Shown here one piece after another: positions 38,596 through 47,438 of a stretch of DNA of 64,000 nt. Below the pieces are notes generated by a model. That model saw nothing but the letters and a program-made list of their open reading frames with translations. It did not search any database and was not told the origin of the DNA. Numbering within the stretch: the stretch's first letter is position 1; the number at the start of each line of letters is the position of its first letter. A program made the translations under genes and the position numbers. Source of the DNA: Bradyrhizobium pachyrhizi. GTDB taxonomy: Bacteria > Pseudomonadota > Alphaproteobacteria > Rhizobiales > Xanthobacteraceae. The stretch is taken from assembly GCF_001189245.1 (NCBI RefSeq), contig NZ_LFIQ01000053.1:30462-94461 (forward strand), in the 5' to 3' direction.

Positions 38596-39373
38596 TAACC
38601 AAATACCCCATAGTCAATCGCCGATTTCCGGAACGTACCCTTCACGAAGCACGTGTAACAATGAACCCAGTTTGCTTTGAGCATAGTCGTAGGGCAACTC
38701 CAGTCCCCCGTGTCTGTATCGCCAAACAGACTCCCTTATCCTGCAAATCACGGCACGTATCGCCCGCTTATAGGCGGATGGCGCATCGCAACGCCTCACG
38801 CGCAATCTACCGCATAGTCGCCGACTTAGTTGTCCTCATGCTAAAGGCGGTCCAGGAGATTGGCTCTCGCGTACTCTTATTGGCTGGGGTCCATGCGTGC
38901 GCCCGCTAGAATTAGGACGGGCAGACTGCGCCCTAAGCCAAGGCAAACCGGACTTGTCGTCCTGAACCGTTTGCCCGCGCCATCAAGCTGGCGCTGCGAC
39001 GGCCGGCAGCCGATGCAGGACTGTCAGCTATCTGACAACTCCATTGCAAGACATATTTTCGCCGGCCACGACGAGGCACTGCTGACGACTTGCGTGACCA
39101 GACCGGCTGCGCAGTACCACAGCGCGATTCCCTACGTCATTGTAGTCAGGGATCCTCACTGCGCTCGCGTACTTGGTGCTGCTCGGTTGCCGGCCGCCCT
39201 CACAAGTTTTGCGGTCATTGCATTCTATGTGCCGCTCTCAACTAACCGCACGTGTGCACAGCTTTCTGCGGTCGCAATTCGCCCTAGCCGAACGCCTGCA
39301 GCCCCACGAACGCGAAAAACGACGCGCATCTTTACTCAACCGACCCTGCTTTTAATTGCTCTGGAGCAACGCC
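38596..39373. other. Stretch downstream of the second nod box
   Basis: Two rightward frames could be the first targets: ATG 38661 to 38909 (82 codons) and an overlapping frame 38860-39384. Neither shows a domain, a clear ribosome site or membrane segment, apart from the hydrophobic stretch VADLVVLMLKAV in the first. They may be degenerate versions of a nod gene. The first well-supported gene is at 39374. Confidence 0.4.
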
Positions 39374-39748
39374 GTGGAACTTGATCCTTCCAATTCACGC
39401 ATACAAGACCTGACTCACCGCATCGACTTGCAACTGGACATCGTTGCCACCCTCGTCGGCGAGGAAGGCAACGAGCTCGAAGCAGTCCGACTACTTAATG
39501 CACTCACAAACGAAATGCTAAACGCGGAGCTAGCCATCGGTCAGCTAAGCGACGCGAAGACCAGTGGCCGCAATGGAGATGGGCAAACAGCGCGAATGTC
39601 CCGAGACCGCGGCGTCTATCATCCAGAAGACCTTCAGGTTTTGGGACGCGTGTTCGATCAAGCAGTGGCGGCCTTACCCGAGGCTCTACGCACTCCTGCC
39701 AACCAGATGAAGATCGCCACGCTAATTCTGTCGCGTGCAAATGAGTAG
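39374..39748 (+). CDS. Small helical protein, paralogue of the 33362 gene
   Basis: A 124-residue protein from a GTG with GGAG seven bases upstream. The N-terminal half is helical (LDLQLDIVATLVGEEGNE-like, LLNALTNEMLNAELAIGQLS); the C-terminal half, YHPEDLQVLGRVFDQAVAALP with RTPANQMKIATLILSR, matches the 33362 product. The N-terminal extension is absent from the paralogue. It is the first convincing gene to the right of the nod box at 38548, about 780 bases away, so flavonoid control is possible. Function unknown. Confidence 0.7.
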   Translation: MELDPSNSRIQDLTHRIDLQLDIVATLVGEEGNELEAVRLLNALTNEMLNAELAIGQLSDAKTSGRNGDGQTARMSRDRGVYHPEDLQVLGRVFDQAVAALPEALRTPANQMKIATLILSRANE

Positions 39749-40378
39749 ATTCCATTTCGTGTTCTTCAGCCGGTGACGACGCCCTACCGAGTACCGCCGC
39801 AAGGTTCACGATTTGCAAGATTGGACCGGCTTGTCGTCTCACGAGCGCGTCGCTTCTACTGCCTTGTCCGCATCGCAGTCGTTCCGTAAGGCGTTGATCT
39901 CCTAGTTGTCGTAACATTGCCTGCGGATGTTCGGATGAAGGACCGGCGCGTTTTCTGAACAAGGGGCGCTTGAGTGAAGGACGTCGATCGAGATCGTTGG
40001 CAAAAATCGCTTTGACCGGGCCGCAGATGCGCGCAGATGTCGATCGCCCGCAGGGCAGCAGCATCGAGCCACTGTTGTCCATAGGATCGGGCGGGCCGGA
40101 TGATGCCGGCGGAAGGGCGGAAGCCCTGCCCGGGTGTGGCGGCGCATCAAGGATCAGGTGGCATAGCGCGGCGGTGACCGGCCGTATCGTGGCGGACATC
40201 CTCGCGGATGCGCTCGGTGCTCACCGGCAAGATTAGGCGAGGACGCGGTTCAGTCGAAGCAGAATATTCGTGGAGAAGAAGAGTCCGAGCACGATATATC
40301 GGGATTGCTCTTCTGCTGCCCAAGATCGCGGAGAGCCAAGACGAAACCGGTTGTTCCTGCCGGGAGGTGTAAGCCACC
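39749..40378. other. Intergenic stretch, nothing recognised
   Basis: About 630 bases between convergent genes. No convincing frame, hairpin with T-run or regulatory site was found. Confidence 0.4.
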
Positions 40379-40624
40379 TCATTGTTTTGTCGAGGGCGCA
40401 AGTTCGGCGCGCAGATTGCGTATCGCCTCGTTCGCCAGATGCAAAGTATTCCGCTCGCCGCTCCTTATTGAACATTCCAGGAACGCCCGCAATCGGCTGT
40501 GAAGCACTGTCCTGAGATTGTGCGCCAGTAACGGGTCCTTCTCGACAAAGCGCCACGCCTTATCAAAGGCAACGCTCACGAGAACCTCCGGCGTCTGCAC
40601 TTGCTCAGATGAAATCTGGTCCAT
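40379..40624 (-). CDS. Small hypothetical protein of Bradyrhizobium type
   Basis: An 81-residue, helix-rich protein beginning MDQISSEQVQTPEVLVSVAF, with FDKAWRFVEKDPLLAHN and GERNTLHLANEAIRNLRAEL. The ATG at 40624 has GGAG seven bases upstream. The pattern (FDKAWRxVxxDP, then a GERN-xxx-LAxxAI helix) recurs, in my recollection, in small uncharacterised proteins of bradyrhizobia. The frame is open upstream for 118 codons without sense. No domain or localisation signal. Confidence 0.6.
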   Translation of the reverse strand: MDQISSEQVQTPEVLVSVAFDKAWRFVEKDPLLAHNLRTVLHSRLRAFLECSIRSGERNTLHLANEAIRNLRAELAPSTKQ

Positions 40625-40935
40625 CTCAAAACTCCAATCGAAATCTGAATACGAGGGAGTAACTTGTTCAAAGCGAAACCGAGTGCCTCTGACGTATCGC
40701 AGCAGGTAAGAGATCGGATCCACGGGTTCGCTCGCGCAGCGAGCTCCTCGCGGCGCTACAACAGGTCTATACAGATGCTTATTGAAGTGCGGATGACCGA
40801 GTGCCGTGTCGCCCAAGTCAATTCGACTAATTCTGAATCGCTTGAACGCGAGCATGCGCCATCGCGCATTTTTTGCTGGATTTCCCGCATTGCTCGATGT
40901 CGGTGGTCGCTCAAGCAGTCGAAAGCCGGGACTAA

Positions 40936-41617
40936 TCATGGCCAGAGCCGCACTTGGCGAAACGGCCGTGCACCACATTCGAGCTCCGAGCTATTCCCTA
41001 CCAGCTGCATTGTAGGCCAGGCTGTTATGAAAAGAGCAACGAGCAAGGCACCGATGACGCCAAGCGTAATGGAGCGCCAAACGAGCCAAATGCCATCGAC
41101 GGTAGACCTCTGTTCCGCGAAACGCGTTCTAACGTCGGTCTCAACAGCGGTCAGTCTTTCACCTACTTCTTCATCAACCACCCTGATCTTGTCGTTCAAC
41201 TGTTGCAATGACAACCGCTCGCGCGTCATTTCGCGCACGAATTCTTCGTCGATGCCTTGAACTGGCGATTTGTCGAATACGTATTTCTTGCCGGATTTTT
41301 GATCGATTGAGGCAAACCAGATTTTGAAAAGCCGCTCACCCCTGTCAGTTGCACTATTGTCGGACTCGTGTTGAACACTGCGAATATCAGCTTGCCTTTG
41401 TATCCGGGATCAACGTGGAACCCAAAACGTTGACAGGGCCCTTGAACTTGAAGGGCGTGCGCATTGAAATAAGCGCCATCGCGAAGTGCGGGATGAAAAC
41501 TCCTTCAGTCGTTTCTTGATCGTGCGGTTCGAAGGCGGATTTGTTGGTGCGATCAATGGCGACGCAGAGGTAGAACCTGCTTCTAGAGTTCAGCAATGCC
41601 GCGGTGAAAATAACCAA
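40936..41617 (-). pseudogene. Broken dCTP-deaminase/dUTPase-like protein with coiled coil and membrane anchor
   Basis: Three frames join into one former protein. From the 5' side: VFIPHFAMALISMRTPFKFK and GPVNVLG; then FHVDPGYKGKLIFAVFNTSP and TIVQLTG in a second frame; then GERLFKIWFASIDQKSGKKY, IDEEFVREMTRERLSLQQLN, a coiled coil and the membrane helix ITLGVIGALLVALFITAWPT in the original frame. The middle part has the strand and turn pattern of the trimeric dCTP deaminase/dUTPase fold. Frame changes near 41400 and 41345 inactivate it. A dCTP-deaminase-like domain followed by a coiled coil and a membrane helix is unusual. Confidence 0.65.
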
Positions 41618-41790
41618 TCGGGTAAACTTCTAGCGTCTTCTTCGGCTTACTGCAGCGCCCACCGAAATCTGACGCATGGTCCGATTCAACCGATTTCTTC
41701 CGAAACAATGTTGTGCTGCAGTTACAGCAATCCGCGATGATCTTGTTAAGACCCGCGGTGCCGGGGGGCATCGAAAGGAACGACACTCGA

Positions 41791-42516
41791 ATGAAGAATT
41801 TGCTGATTCTGACTGCAAGCATCGGCGCACTCAGTGCGGCTGCTCCCGCGCTTGGCGCGGACTTCGCCGCGCAGCCCGTCAACATCAAGGCGCCCCCGCC
41901 GGCGATCGTAGCCACAATCAACGACTGGACCGGTTACTACATCGGTCTCAATGGTGGCTGGGGATCGAGCCACAATTGCTGGGATTTCAATGGCGTCACC
42001 CCCGAGGGCTGCCATAATTCGACTGGAGGCACCATCGGCGGCCAGATCGGCTATCGTTGGCAGATATTCAATACGGTCTACGGCATCGAAGGTCAGGGCA
42101 ACTGGGCCGACTTCAGCGGCTCCAATGTCAGCACCGCCTTCCCGGCAAACATCATTGGCACCAAGACAGATGCGTTCGGCCTGCTGACCGGCCACATCGG
42201 CTACGCGTTCAATGCCGTGCTGCTCTACGCCAAGGGCGGCGCTGCGGTGACAAGCAATACCTATCACATCAACTCTGTGGTCAATGGGGCCGAGATTGCC
42301 AGAAACAACGACGTGCGTTGGGGTGGCACGCTCGGCGCCGGTATCGAAGTCAGCCTCACGCCAAGTTGGTCCGCCGGCGTCGAGTATGACCACTTGTTCA
42401 TGCGGGGCAGCAACGTATCCTTCCCAACAACCGTTGGTGGCGATCGCGTCCACCAGGACGTCGATCTCATCACGGCACGGCTGAATTACAGGTTCAGCCC
42501 GGCATTTGGTAGATAG
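41791..42516 (+). CDS. Outer-membrane beta-barrel protein (Omp25/Omp31-like)
   Basis: A 241-residue porin-like protein with a signal peptide (MKNLLILTASIGALSAAAPA, cleavage after LGA), then WTGYYIGLNGGWG, GGTIGGQIGYRWQI, GLLTGHIGYAFNAVLLYAKG and the C-terminal DLITARLNYRF with a terminal aromatic region, all typical of the rhizobial 8-stranded barrel family. It would sit in the outer membrane. The ATG at 41791 follows AAAGGAA ten bases upstream. A strong terminator follows at 42548, so it is transcribed alone. Confidence 0.93.
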   Translation: MKNLLILTASIGALSAAAPALGADFAAQPVNIKAPPPAIVATINDWTGYYIGLNGGWGSSHNCWDFNGVTPEGCHNSTGGTIGGQIGYRWQIFNTVYGIEGQGNWADFSGSNVSTAFPANIIGTKTDAFGLLTGHIGYAFNAVLLYAKGGAAVTSNTYHINSVVNGAEIARNNDVRWGGTLGAGIEVSLTPSWSAGVEYDHLFMRGSNVSFPTTVGGDRVHQDVDLITARLNYRFSPAFGR

Positions 42517-42547
42517 TGACCTCCACGCGCTTGCTATGGTCAATCGA

Positions 42548-42579
42548 GAACCCCGACGGTCGACCGGGGTTCTTTCTTC
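42548..42579 (+). terminator. Rho-independent terminator of the outer-membrane protein gene
   Basis: GAACCCCG, nine bases, CGGGGTTC, followed by TTTCTT. Eight base pairs, GC-rich, 31 bases after the stop codon. Confidence 0.85.
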
Positions 42580-42873
42580 AAGCGCTCCTCTTAATCAATC
42601 ATCACCCCTGCCTCACCTTCCAGTTCGTGCAACTAGGTGATTGGCCGGATGATACGCATCGCCGGGCTCCAACGTTGCGATCCAAGTCAGTCGATCGGGC
42701 ACGTCGTCGGTGATTGCGGCGCATTCACAACCTGACGCAGTGTCAGATTTCAAATTGCCTGTCTCAACGCAGCGTTGCGTCTGCAATTCCGGTAAATAGA
42801 GCGGGCCGCGACTTGCCAGACGCTGCGAGCAACAGTTTAGCCAATTGAGGCTTGCTTCCAATCGAGGAGGAAT

Positions 42874-43683
42874 TCAAAGAACATTGAGGCGGATTGCCAT
42901 AACGATCGCTTGGAGCCGGCTGGTCGCGCCCAGCTTTCGCATCGCATTCTTGATATGAAAATTGACTGTATTCTCGCTGATTTCCAGGATCATCCCGATT
43001 TCCCATGACGATTTTCCTTCTGCCACCCACCGCATGCAGCTGATCTCACGCTGCGACAGTGCCACTTTTTTCTCACCACCATTGTTGCAGGGACGTGCGA
43101 TCTCGCCATAGGCGCTGTGAAAGTGACTAGCCAATGCGTTGAGATGACCGATGCGGTCATGCGGATCCGCATCTTCGGATGGAGACGCAAACGACACGAC
43201 CGATACCCGGCCCAAGGGCCCAAACAACGGTACGCTTATGCCATGCTTCAGGCCTGCCTCTCTGGCCTCATCCAGGACACGTCTCTCGTCGGGATGAAGT
43301 TGATAGTGCTCAGCGAGCTGATCCCACAAAAATGGCCGCGACAGCATCGGCGTCCGCCGGACCACTGGATCGATGGTGTGGTACTTGCGTTTGAAGTATC
43401 GGTCGCACCAGTCTGGCGGCCATTTTACGGCCACGGTCGGGGGTGGATACTCCGCCAGGCGAAGTGGCTCGACGAAGTTGAGGGCGCCGTAAGCAACTTC
43501 ACTGAAGCCCTCCTCCGTGGCGCAGCTGACAAGAAGCTCGAACAGCGCTCTGAGCGAATGCGTTTGGTTTGCGCATTCAGTGAAGCTGAAAAGATCCATG
43601 TTGCGCGGCCCGGGACACCGGTCAACGTCGGTGTCCCTGCGTTCAATTGCGCTTGTTTCAGGCGGAGCCAAGTTCCATTCCAT
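42874..43683 (-). CDS. LuxR-family regulator with acyl-homoserine-lactone-type binding domain
   Basis: A 269-residue quorum-sensing-type regulator. The N-terminal domain has the conserved W, Y and D of autoinducer-binding proteins in WPPDWCDRYFKRKYHTIDPV. The C-terminal LuxR helix-turn-helix is ALSQREISCMRWVAEGKSSW, then ISENTVNFHIKNAMRKLGA. No luxI-type synthase gene lies in the window, so it is a LuxR solo as far as can be seen. I chose the ATG at 43683 (MEWNLAPPETSAIERR), which has AGG close upstream; an ATG at 43599 would give 241 residues. It may respond to a ligand made elsewhere in the cell or by the plant. Confidence 0.9.
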   Translation of the reverse strand: MEWNLAPPETSAIERRDTDVDRCPGPRNMDLFSFTECANQTHSLRALFELLVSCATEEGFSEVAYGALNFVEPLRLAEYPPPTVAVKWPPDWCDRYFKRKYHTIDPVVRRTPMLSRPFLWDQLAEHYQLHPDERRVLDEAREAGLKHGISVPLFGPLGRVSVVSFASPSEDADPHDRIGHLNALASHFHSAYGEIARPCNNGGEKKVALSQREISCMRWVAEGKSSWEIGMILEISENTVNFHIKNAMRKLGATSRLQAIVMAIRLNVL

Positions 43684-45374
43684 GACCTGAACCCTGGGTT
43701 TGCTCTTTGCGAAGTCTGGAGCGCTCGCACGCTGCCTCAGATGCCATTCCCGCAATCGTTGTTCTGCCGCCGACTGCGATGGCGTGATCGTCTCCGTCAA
43801 ACAGCTGCGATGTCGACCGCTATCCCTCGTCTGAGGCTGAACGGCATGCCGCAACCACAACGCCGGTTCCCATCAATGTGATCTGTCCGACCCGCCGACG
43901 ACGCACTGGCGACATCGAGGATCCCCCAGTGTTGTCCGTATTGACGGTCTGGGCCCGCGATGCAGATTGACGCTGAATTAACCCAGTAATGTCCGCGCTG
44001 ACGGAGAGTCTCACGGTGGTCCGACGTGCGCGGGCAACCGATCGGAGGCGATCCGACCGTCCTAAAAACGCGGCTGGCCATGCGGACCAAGCAGCACCGG
44101 CGGCTACGACGAGGGCGCGGGTCAGATTAAACTGTGCGAACCCGAAGTTCGGCCTGAACGAGACGCTGCGCCGTCCGAAGCGCCAGCGCGAGGGGACCCG
44201 AGGCGCTGAACTTCGCGATCGTGAGCTAGAGCAGGCTGGCTCGCCTAGCGGTGTCGTGTTCCGCCCGTGCGATATCGGCTTCGATGCTCTGCTTGCTGGC
44301 GAAAATGCCAGGAGCGTCATTTTTCATCCCAATCTTGCGGATTGGCATCGCTGAGCCTTGGCCGAGCCTTCGCTCTTCGACGCTGTCGAGGACGCAATCG
44401 ATGCGCGACACGTAACAGTCGCCGCAAGAGGTAACCGCCCGGCATCAATGCCCGGCCTTTGAGGGCTTCCGCCGCGCAGGCTCGGTGTGAATGAATCGAC
44501 GGGGCACGTGGTGATGGCACCAGAGGCACAACGGGCGGTACGCGCAGTCGCGAGATCTGCTCGATGCAGAGGACACTTTGCATGCGCGTCTCCAGAAGTG
44601 AGAGGACCTCGGATCTGACCAGCAAGTGTCGTACCAATTGTTGGGCTCGCTGATTCGACCGTCTAGACACGGCTCGACGGGACCGCGGTCGGTTCCTGCG
44701 TATGACATTGAAGCAATCGTGACATCGGGAGGAAACACGACAACGCCATTTGCGCAAGCCGCCGCACCGGTTGATCTAGATTAACGAGTGCAGCTCTCCA
44801 AGACGGCCGACTCGAGGCGCTCTTGTCCTCCAACTCGTCGGTACGCCAGGCACCAACGCTTGACGGAAAACACGGCGACTTACCAATCACAGACGACGAC
44901 AAGGCCGGTCCCGATGGGTCGCAACCAACCGTGCAGTGCAACGGCTCGGAATGCAAGCGCGGATGTCAAGAGCCGAAAGCACTGTGGAAGTGCCGCGCCG
45001 GTCTCATTGTCGACTCGCTTCGTCAACTATGTCGAGGGCACCTTGGTGAAGACGGTCTGCACGCTTTCGCAATTAGTTCTGAGCAAGTAGTCCGTCCTTG
45101 CGGCCTGCTGGTCTGGAGCCGTTAGAGACAGTAACGTGCTGAGCGCCGAAAAAAAAATCGAAACAGTTGTGCATTGGTGGAGCGGCTTAAGTTCGGCGCC
45201 GCCAGGCGCCCCGACGCACTTTGCCGGGGTTGGAAGTGCGCCGGGCCCGCCCCAACACCATCAGTACATCCGTGATGATGCTTGCGCCAATGAGACAAGC
45301 AGCGTGGCGGAATTGAGGCTCATCCATTCTTTTAACGTCGAGTCCAAAATGTTTTCATCGCGGGTCCAAGGATC
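43684..45374. other. 1.7-kb gene-poor stretch
   Basis: No gene is recognised. Many frames of 60-150 codons occur on both strands, all arginine/serine-rich and without motif; none has both a ribosome site and family resemblance. No nod box or tts box was seen here. Confidence 0.45.
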
Positions 45375-45405
45375 TTGAATCTCACGCAGCGTCAAGTTGT
45401 ACGAT
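45375..45405 (+). promoter_or_regulatory. MerR/NolA-type promoter, copy 5
   Basis: TTGAAT, 19 bp (CTCACGCAGCGTCAAGTTG), TACGAT. The -10 and the end of the spacer are almost the same as copy 1. No well-supported gene follows at once: a rightward frame runs to 45612 and overlaps (ATGA) a second one from 45609, but neither has a recognisable product. hemN starts 396 bases downstream and could be its true target. Confidence 0.6.
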
Positions 45406-45729
45406 CTCGCACTTGGCGGTTTCATCGAAGAACAATTCTTGTCCGTGACATCACCAGCTTGCAAGGTGATGCATCCTGCTCGTGGCGCCTGCGGGAGCGG
45501 TGACGCCATGGCGAAGGTAAGCGGCGCGAAGCCGATCGTCTTTGGACGAACGACTGACACTGCGCGCAAGTTAGTCGAGGGACGTCTAGCCGCTGAAGTC
45601 GTGCTCATATGAAAGATTTACTCTTTGAGCGAGCATCAAATGATTGCCAGCGAGTACTCGCGTTCTCAGACGCTAGGCGCCTGGTGGCATCGAGAACGCG
45701 AATTAGATTTGAAAACGAAAGTGGGATTA

Positions 45730-45743
45730 TTGACATAACGCAA
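45730..45743 (+). promoter_or_regulatory. FixK/FNR-type box upstream of hemN
   Basis: TTGACATAACGCAA has TTG-N8-CAA, the spacing of FixK2 boxes (TTG[AC]GC-N4-GCGCAA) with several half-site differences. It lies 59 bases before the hemN TTG. B. japonicum hemN genes are known targets of the oxygen-responsive FixLJ-FixK2 cascade, which supports the call. Confidence 0.55.
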
Positions 45744-45801
45744 AGACAAAGGAAGGCGCATCGGTCAGCTTCATGTTGTGTGAGCATGGAAAGTTTAAGT
45801 C

Positions 45802-47136
45802 TTGCAGACCTCGCTTCTGAACAAATATTGCGATGCACGCTTGCCTTGGTATACCATCTATCCGACCGTACCTGATTTCTCCGCGACCGTAGGCGCCGAG
45901 ACCTGTGAGACATGGTTGAGGCGGCTGCCGCCCGACGAACCCGTCTCGCTCTATCTCCACATTCCGTTCTGCCGATCAATCTGCTGGTATTGCGGTTTCC
46001 CGACAAACCTCACTCGCAGCGAGCGACCGATTCACGATTTTGTTGCGGTGCTGAGCGAGGAAATTCGTTTGGTCGCAGAGCATGCGCCGTGCGCCCTGCC
46101 CGTGAACGACGTACATTTTGGCGGCGGAACGCCGACTACGATCGCTCCAGCCGATTTCCTCGCCCTGATGGAGCTCCTACGCCGCTGCTTCACCTTCAGC
46201 GAATCGGCAAGCATCGCCATCGAGATCGACCCGCGCGCGTTCACGGTCGAGATGGCCGAGACCTTGGGTGCAGCCGGCGTGAGCCGCGCGAGCATCGGCG
46301 TGCAAAGCTTCGACCCCGTGGTTCAAAGGGCTGTCAATCGGCTTCAAAGCGAGGCGCAGGCGGCTTCTGCCGTCGAACGCCTTCGCCAGCATGGAATAAG
46401 CCGTATCAACTTCGACCTTCTCTTCGGACTGCCGCATCAGACGGTGCAGTCCTGTGTGAACTCCGCGAGGACGGCTGTGGCCATGCGACCCGACCAGCTT
46501 GCGGTTTTCGGCTACGCCCACGTTCCCTCCTATATGAAACGTCAGCGCCAGATCGACGAGGCCGCGCTGCCGGACAATATTGCCCGCGCCGAGCAAGCCG
46601 CGGCCGTGGCAGATACGCTGGTCTCCGCTGGCTACCACCAAATCGGGCTCGACCATTTCGCCCTGCCGGACGACGAGCTCGCGCTGGCCCAAAAAAGCGG
46701 TCGGCTACGGCGCAACTCGTTGGGCTATTCGGCCGACACCTGTAAAAACGTGATCGGCTTTGGTCCGTCAGCCATCGGCCGTCTCCGTGACGGCTACGTC
46801 CAGAACGAGGTCGCAACAGCTTCCTATAACCAGCACATCAGAGCAGGCCGTCTGGCAACATCAAAGGGCCGCAGTCTCACTGAGGAAGACCGGCTCCGGG
46901 CTGCAATTATCGATCGCCTGATGTGCGATTTGGAGGCCGACATGCCGGCAATCTGTGCCGCTCACGGATTTGATCCGATCGCTTTTCTCGATGCGGCTGA
47001 TCGCTTGGCAATGCTCGCCGAGGATGGGTTAGTGGACATCGAAGAGGGTCTCGTCCGTATCAAGCAGGAGCACCGTTTTCTTATCCGCTCTGTTGCTGCC
47101 GCATTCGATGCTTATCTCGACCGCACCCCCTATTAG
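45802..47136 (+). CDS. hemN: HemN, oxygen-independent coproporphyrinogen III oxidase
   Basis: A 444-residue radical-SAM enzyme for anaerobic heme synthesis. The [4Fe-4S] cluster motif is CRSICWYC near residue 58 within LYLHIPFCRSICWYCGF; GGGTPTTI, then IEIDPRAFTVEMAETLGAAG and GVQSFDPVVQRAVNR, then the C-terminal HemN domain (NSLGYSADTCKNVIGFGPSA, MCDLEADM) follow. The TTG at 45802 is the only start: an in-frame TAA lies at 45796. Its ribosome site is weak. A FixK-type box and, further up, a MerR-type promoter precede it. Heme made this way supports the high-affinity oxidases used in nodules. Confidence 0.95.
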   Translation: MQTSLLNKYCDARLPWYTIYPTVPDFSATVGAETCETWLRRLPPDEPVSLYLHIPFCRSICWYCGFPTNLTRSERPIHDFVAVLSEEIRLVAEHAPCALPVNDVHFGGGTPTTIAPADFLALMELLRRCFTFSESASIAIEIDPRAFTVEMAETLGAAGVSRASIGVQSFDPVVQRAVNRLQSEAQAASAVERLRQHGISRINFDLLFGLPHQTVQSCVNSARTAVAMRPDQLAVFGYAHVPSYMKRQRQIDEAALPDNIARAEQAAAVADTLVSAGYHQIGLDHFALPDDELALAQKSGRLRRNSLGYSADTCKNVIGFGPSAIGRLRDGYVQNEVATASYNQHIRAGRLATSKGRSLTEEDRLRAAIIDRLMCDLEADMPAICAAHGFDPIAFLDAADRLAMLAEDGLVDIEEGLVRIKQEHRFLIRSVAAAFDAYLDRTPY

Positions 47137-47438
47137 AAAGGCTGTCACGAGCTATCGCCGCGACATTCGCTCGACGGAAAACTAAAAACTCCCTCAAATG
47201 CTCCGGATACGCTGACAACTGGCTTTGCGGAAGACCCAGCGAAAGTTCGGCGGTGGAATTCATTCGTTGAAGATGTTGCTTTCCGAACCGGAGGCTCGCT
47301 GACGTGGTCAGAAACCTGCCCGCATTCCTGATGTCTCACGCGCCGGCGGCATGCTCGCTCGGTGAGACAGGATCAGCCTGACTGGGCAGGCCGCCGGCTG
47401 CCAAACGTGGAAAGCTCCCCGCGCAGCAGCCTGAGGCC
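47137..47438. other. Short spacer between hemN and a convergent gene
   Basis: About 300 bases; nothing recognised apart from tail-to-tail orientation. Confidence 0.4.

Noticed and set aside
38472..38909. 145-codon frame spanning the second nod box
   Set aside because: Its first third would be upstream of and inside the nod box; only the part from 38661 could be expressed from it, and that part shows no domain.
43820..44320. 166-codon leftward frame upstream of the LuxR gene
   Set aside because: Ser/Arg-rich without domain or start signal; a lipoprotein-like piece (GTGVVVAACRSASDEG) appears by chance and is not preceded by a usable start.
45625..45639. FNR/FixK-like palindrome TTGAGCGAGCATCAA upstream of hemN
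   Set aside because: The half-sites are one base too far apart (15 instead of 14); the box at 45730 has the right spacing.
45609..45875. 88-codon frame before hemN, coupled (ATGA) to another frame
   Set aside because: It overlaps the hemN start in another frame and has no recognisable protein features; it probably only spans the hemN promoter region.
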